64,000 nt of DNA from Leucaena leucocephala (lineage: Eukaryota; Streptophyta; Magnoliopsida; Fabales; Fabaceae): contig CM073562.1 of NCBI GenBank assembly GCA_037074615.1, forward strand, positions 3,519,001 through 3,583,000, in the 5' to 3' direction. Position 1 is the first letter of the stretch, and each line of letters opens with the position of its first letter. This document shows, one piece after another, positions 60,584-64,000 of this stretch. The notes under the pieces were generated by a model that saw only the letters and a list, made by a program, of their open reading frames with translations, was not told the DNA's origin and searched no databases. Both the position numbers and the translations under genes were made by a program.

Positions 60584-63500
60584 ATGGAGATGTCGATACA
60601 TTTGCAGAGGCCACTGAACTGTGGAACTCTGTTCGGCGATAGAGGCTGTGTGAAGTTCAGACCATTTACTGGGTCCTTCGCTATTGGAAGAACTTCGGCT
60701 GCCCACCAAGTAATCCTTGAATTTGTTTCTTGGCTCTGTGTATTCCGTCTCTGTTTTCGTTGATTGTCTGAAGTTTCGAACCGTTGTAATGACCAGTTCT
60801 CTAATTGTGAGGAGGGATTTATTTTGATTTTGTTATTGGAGTCTGGGGATAATCAAGAATGCTCTACTTAATTTACTGACTTTGGTGGTGATTTTGTTTT
60901 TTTATTACTAATTGGTTTGTCATTCAGTCATTCCCTATCTCGCTGATTGTAATTTGGTCATCTTGTACTTTTACTTTGATTAGTTATACAATTTGCTCTC
61001 TTTAGAGCTACTTATTTGAATTTTGAAGTGTGACTGTAATTTTAGTTGTTTAGTCACCATGCTGAATATACTGAGTTAATCCTTGATGTTACAGTGTTTG
61101 GTACGGCGCAAAGATTGCATGGCAGTTTGGGGTTCTTATTGCATCAATTCTAGGGCAGGTTTGAAAGCAATCTTTTTAATTGTTAAAGCATGCTTGCTTC
61201 AGTGTTGTAATTTACTTTTCTCCTATAACTGGGCCTTTATGTTTTTGTTTTTGTTAGATTTTTCCCGTAGAAGACTGAGGAGGATTTCAACTGCAAGGTC
61301 TCGGAGCCCTCCTCCAAAGGGTTTAATGCCGAGATCACCGTTTGGAACAAGTAACCAGAAGAGGGGACACACAAAGACTGGTGTTAAAGGGGATTCATAT
61401 ACTCCAACAGCTAGTGAGATCTCAGGGGATGATAAAAGAGCGGTTGATGTTACGATTGAACTTGAGGAAGAGGGGGCAGTTATATTTTCTCAAGAGAAGA
61501 GACCTGAGGTAGATAGAACGGATGAAGGTGATGGGGAAGCTAGTGAATTATCACCGTTACATGATATCTTGGATGTTGCTAAAACTGAAAACGGAATCAC
61601 TTCCATCATTGAAGAGGATGTTCTAGAACCACAGAAGGAAGAAACTTCTGAAGTAAGGGATATTGACAATGTTCAGAATTTAGAGAGTAGGTCTTTAAAA
61701 TATGAAGCAATTGATGAAACCACAAGAGGCACTGATGTTGATACTGATGATAAAATGACTGAGGAAGCCTCCCCACCATCGAAGTTAGAGATGGAGGGAA
61801 GTTTACTCAAACAGAAAGAGAATGCTCAAAAAATGGACCCAGAGATGGAATCAAAGCTTAAACAAGATAAAGCTTCCAAGTCATTGAACTTAGAGATGGA
61901 AGAAAATTTACACAAAATAGATGAAGCTTCCCGACTTTTGCAGTTAGAAATTGAGGAAAAATTACGCAAACAAGAGGAAGCCACACGACTATTTAAGCAA
62001 GAGATGGAGGAAAAGTTGCGCAAAGCAGAGGAAGCTGCTCGGCAAATGAAGTTAGAGATGGAAGCAAAGTTACGGAAAGAAGAAATTGAGGAAAATTTAC
62101 ACAAAATAGAGGAAGCCGCAAGACTATTGAAGCAAGAGATGGATGAAAAGTTGCGCAAAGCAGAGGAAGCTGCTCGGCAAATGAAGTTAGAGATGGAAGC
62201 AAAGTTACGGAAAGAAGAAATTGAGGAAAATTTACGCAAACAAGAGGAAGCTGCACGACTATTGAAGCAAGAGATGGATGAAAAGTTGCGCAAAGCAGAG
62301 GAAGCTGCTCGGAAAATGAAGTTAGAGATGGAAGCAAAGTTACGGAAAGAAGAAATTGAGAGGACTGCAGAGGTAAATTTTTCTCGAGGGAACAAGCTGT
62401 TTGTGTATCCTTCTGTGGTTAAAGCTGATCAAGATATTGAAGTATTCTTGAACAGGAGTCTGTCAACTTTAAGTAACGAGCCGGATATTTTAATTATGGG
62501 GGCTTTTAATGATTGGAGGTGGAAATCATTTAACCAACGGTTGGATAAAACTCATTTAAAGGGTGATTGGTGGTCTTGCCATCTGAATGTTCCAAGAGAA
62601 GCATATAAAGTGGACTTTGTGTTCTTCAATGGGCAAAATGTCTATGATAATAACGACGGAAAGGACTTCTCCATATCTGTTGTTGGTGAAATGGATGAAT
62701 TATCATTTGAAGATTTTCTTCTAGAGAAGAAGCGTAAAGAATCAGAAGATCTTGCCAAAGAGCAAGCAGAAAAGGAAAGGCAGGCAGAAGAGCAGAGAAA
62801 AATAGAAGAAGAGAAAGCTGCAAAAGAAGCTGATAGGTTGCAGGCAAGGGTTGAGACTGAAAGACTGCGAGTAGCATTTCAACAATTGATTAAGAAAGCT
62901 GAGAAATCCATGGATAATGTTTGGTATATAGAACCAAGTGAATTCAAAGGCAAGGACTTGATCAGGTTATATTATAACAGAAGTTCCGGTCCTCTGTCAC
63001 AAGCTAATGAAGTATGGATTCATGGGGGACACAATAATTGGAAGGCTGGGATATCATTTGCTGAACAGCTTGTACGTTCTGACTCAAAGGATGGTGATTG
63101 GTGGCATGCTGATGGTATGTTCATTTAGATCTTCTTTTCCTTATATTAGATTCATCTTTGTTCTAATTCCTGTGTTACTGGCTATATAAAAGTCTGCATG
63201 AGATGAGAAATTAAGAAGCTAAACTGTGATGTATTGTGCTAGAAAGTTGAGGCAGCTATCTCCTTATTTCTAAAATGCATGTCTGCTTACTATTTATCAA
63301 TGTATCTCTTGATATATGATGGAGTCCTCTGGTCAACTGTGCAGATTTCTCCTGTAAGGACTATTATTTGATTCCAAAGTAACCTTTTATCCTACAGATA
63401 AACAAAAATAGAAGTAAATTATTTTCCTTAGCTCTCTTCCATTATTTAGTCATATAATTTAGACATTGATGAAAAATGGTGCACGTTTGAATAGAGCATG

Positions 63501-64000
63501 GAATTTATAATAATGTGATACTTTAGGTGAAGGACTTTTCACCTATTGAGAATTAATCTCTCTCCATCTCTCACTCATAAAATACAATATTGCTAGAACT
63601 GATTTTAGCTTCTTCAAACATTATATGTATGGCATGAGCAATGTCAATATGAATACATGATTATGAACAATAGATACTATCTTGAAAATCTGTTGAAGAT
63701 CCTCAGCCATCTCTTGCTCTGTTTGAACGATTTAATTTCATCTCTCTTAGGACTTGATTGCAAGTAAAGAACATATTCTTGATAAATTCTATTTTATGCA
63801 GTTGTTGTACCTGATCAAGCCTTTCTCCTGGACTGGGTGTTTGCTAATGGTCCACCACAGAAAGCATCTGTTTATGATAACAACTATAGGCAAGACTTCC
63901 ATTCTATTGTGCCAAATGCTATGCCTAATGAACAACATTGGACTGAAGAAGAGCAGCTGATATACCAGAAACTGCAGGAGGAGAGGAGGCTCAGGCAAGA
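60584..64000 (+). CDS. SS3: Starch synthase III, plastidial (5' part; 3' partial)
   Basis: Exons are 60584-60709, 61095-61158, 61258-63114 and 63802 to beyond 64000, all with GT-AG junctions and a continuous frame. The ATG is in a CCATGG context. Residues 1 to about 45 look like a transit peptide. An acidic, Lys/Glu-rich region contains a coiled coil with three 45-residue repeats (residues 295-429). The first starch-binding module (CBM53/25) starts near residue 440: RSLSTLSNEPDILIMGAFND, GDWWSCHLNVPREAYKVDFV, NVYDNNDGKDF. The second begins at about 610 (VWYIEPSEFKGKDLIRLYYN, IHGGHNNWKAG) and continues in exon 4 (VVVPDQAFLLDWVFANGPP). The catalytic GT5 domain lies past the window edge. SS3 elongates amylopectin chains and supports granule initiation. 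No disabling change is seen. Confidence 0.95.
61950..62354 (+). repeat. 135-bp in-frame tandem repeat (3 copies) in SS3 exon 3
   Basis: Units start with ATTGAGGAAAA at 61950, 62085 and 62220; a fourth partial start at 62355 reads ATTGAGAGG. Each encodes 45 residues (core AEEAARQMKLEMEAKLRKEE). Copies 2 and 3 are nearly identical. The repeat lengthens a coiled coil that is usually shorter in SS3. Confidence 0.92.

Noticed and set aside
61826..62395. 189-codon minus-strand frame opposite SS3
   Set aside because: A mirror of the Lys/Glu-rich coiled-coil repeat in SS3 exon 3; the sense frame is clearly the gene.
1..64000. CRISPR arrays, rRNA operons, bacterial-type operons
   Set aside because: None seen; spaced direct repeats in the window are minisatellites, and gene structure is that of a plant nucleus.

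Overview
This is AT-rich plant nuclear DNA. Spliceosomal GT-AG introns, TA and GA microsatellites, many MITE-like insertions, and plant-only gene families (S40, R3-MYB, class III peroxidase, plastid ATP synthase gamma, starch synthase III) point to a eudicot. I cannot place it to genus.

Layout. 1-1 kb: last exon of a coiled-coil gene of the At5g41620 type (+). 2-21.4 kb is a transposon-rich block: a decayed hAT element, a fresh 345-bp triplication, two L1-type LINE relics and a 3.5-kb unclassified repeat. 22.2 kb: an intact intronless S40 senescence-regulator gene (+). 23-30 kb is gene-free and MITE-rich. 30.4-32.6 kb: an intact four-exon PRX42-type peroxidase (-). 33-40 kb is gene-free, with several MITE-like elements. 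40.6-45.4 kb: a TYW2/3/4 (wybutosine synthesis) pseudogene (-). 45.9-47.0 kb: a three-exon R3-MYB repressor gene of 81 codons (-). 49.4 kb: a PPR relic. 50.8-51.9 kb: intronless plastid ATP synthase gamma, ATPC1 type (+). 53.6-57.5 kb: a complete Pack-MULE. 60.6-64.0 kb: the 5' part of starch synthase III (+), which runs off the window.

The most notable object is the 3.87-kb Pack-MULE at 53610-57475. It has a perfect 9-bp target duplication and TIRs of about 135 bp. It carries captured, decayed exons of a SCAB1-like actin-binding-protein gene, a nested 314-bp SMART/TRIM-like retroelement with its own 5-bp target duplication, and a 1.2-kb minisatellite with a 21-bp unit. No transposase is visible, so it was mobilised in trans.

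The genes do not form a functional cluster. The living ones serve a cytoskeletal/coiled-coil role, senescence, apoplastic peroxidase activity, epidermal or pigment repression, photophosphorylation and starch synthesis. ATPC and SS3 both act in plastids, but nothing in the sequence suggests shared control. Family assignments come from recognising conserved motifs by eye; no database search was run.
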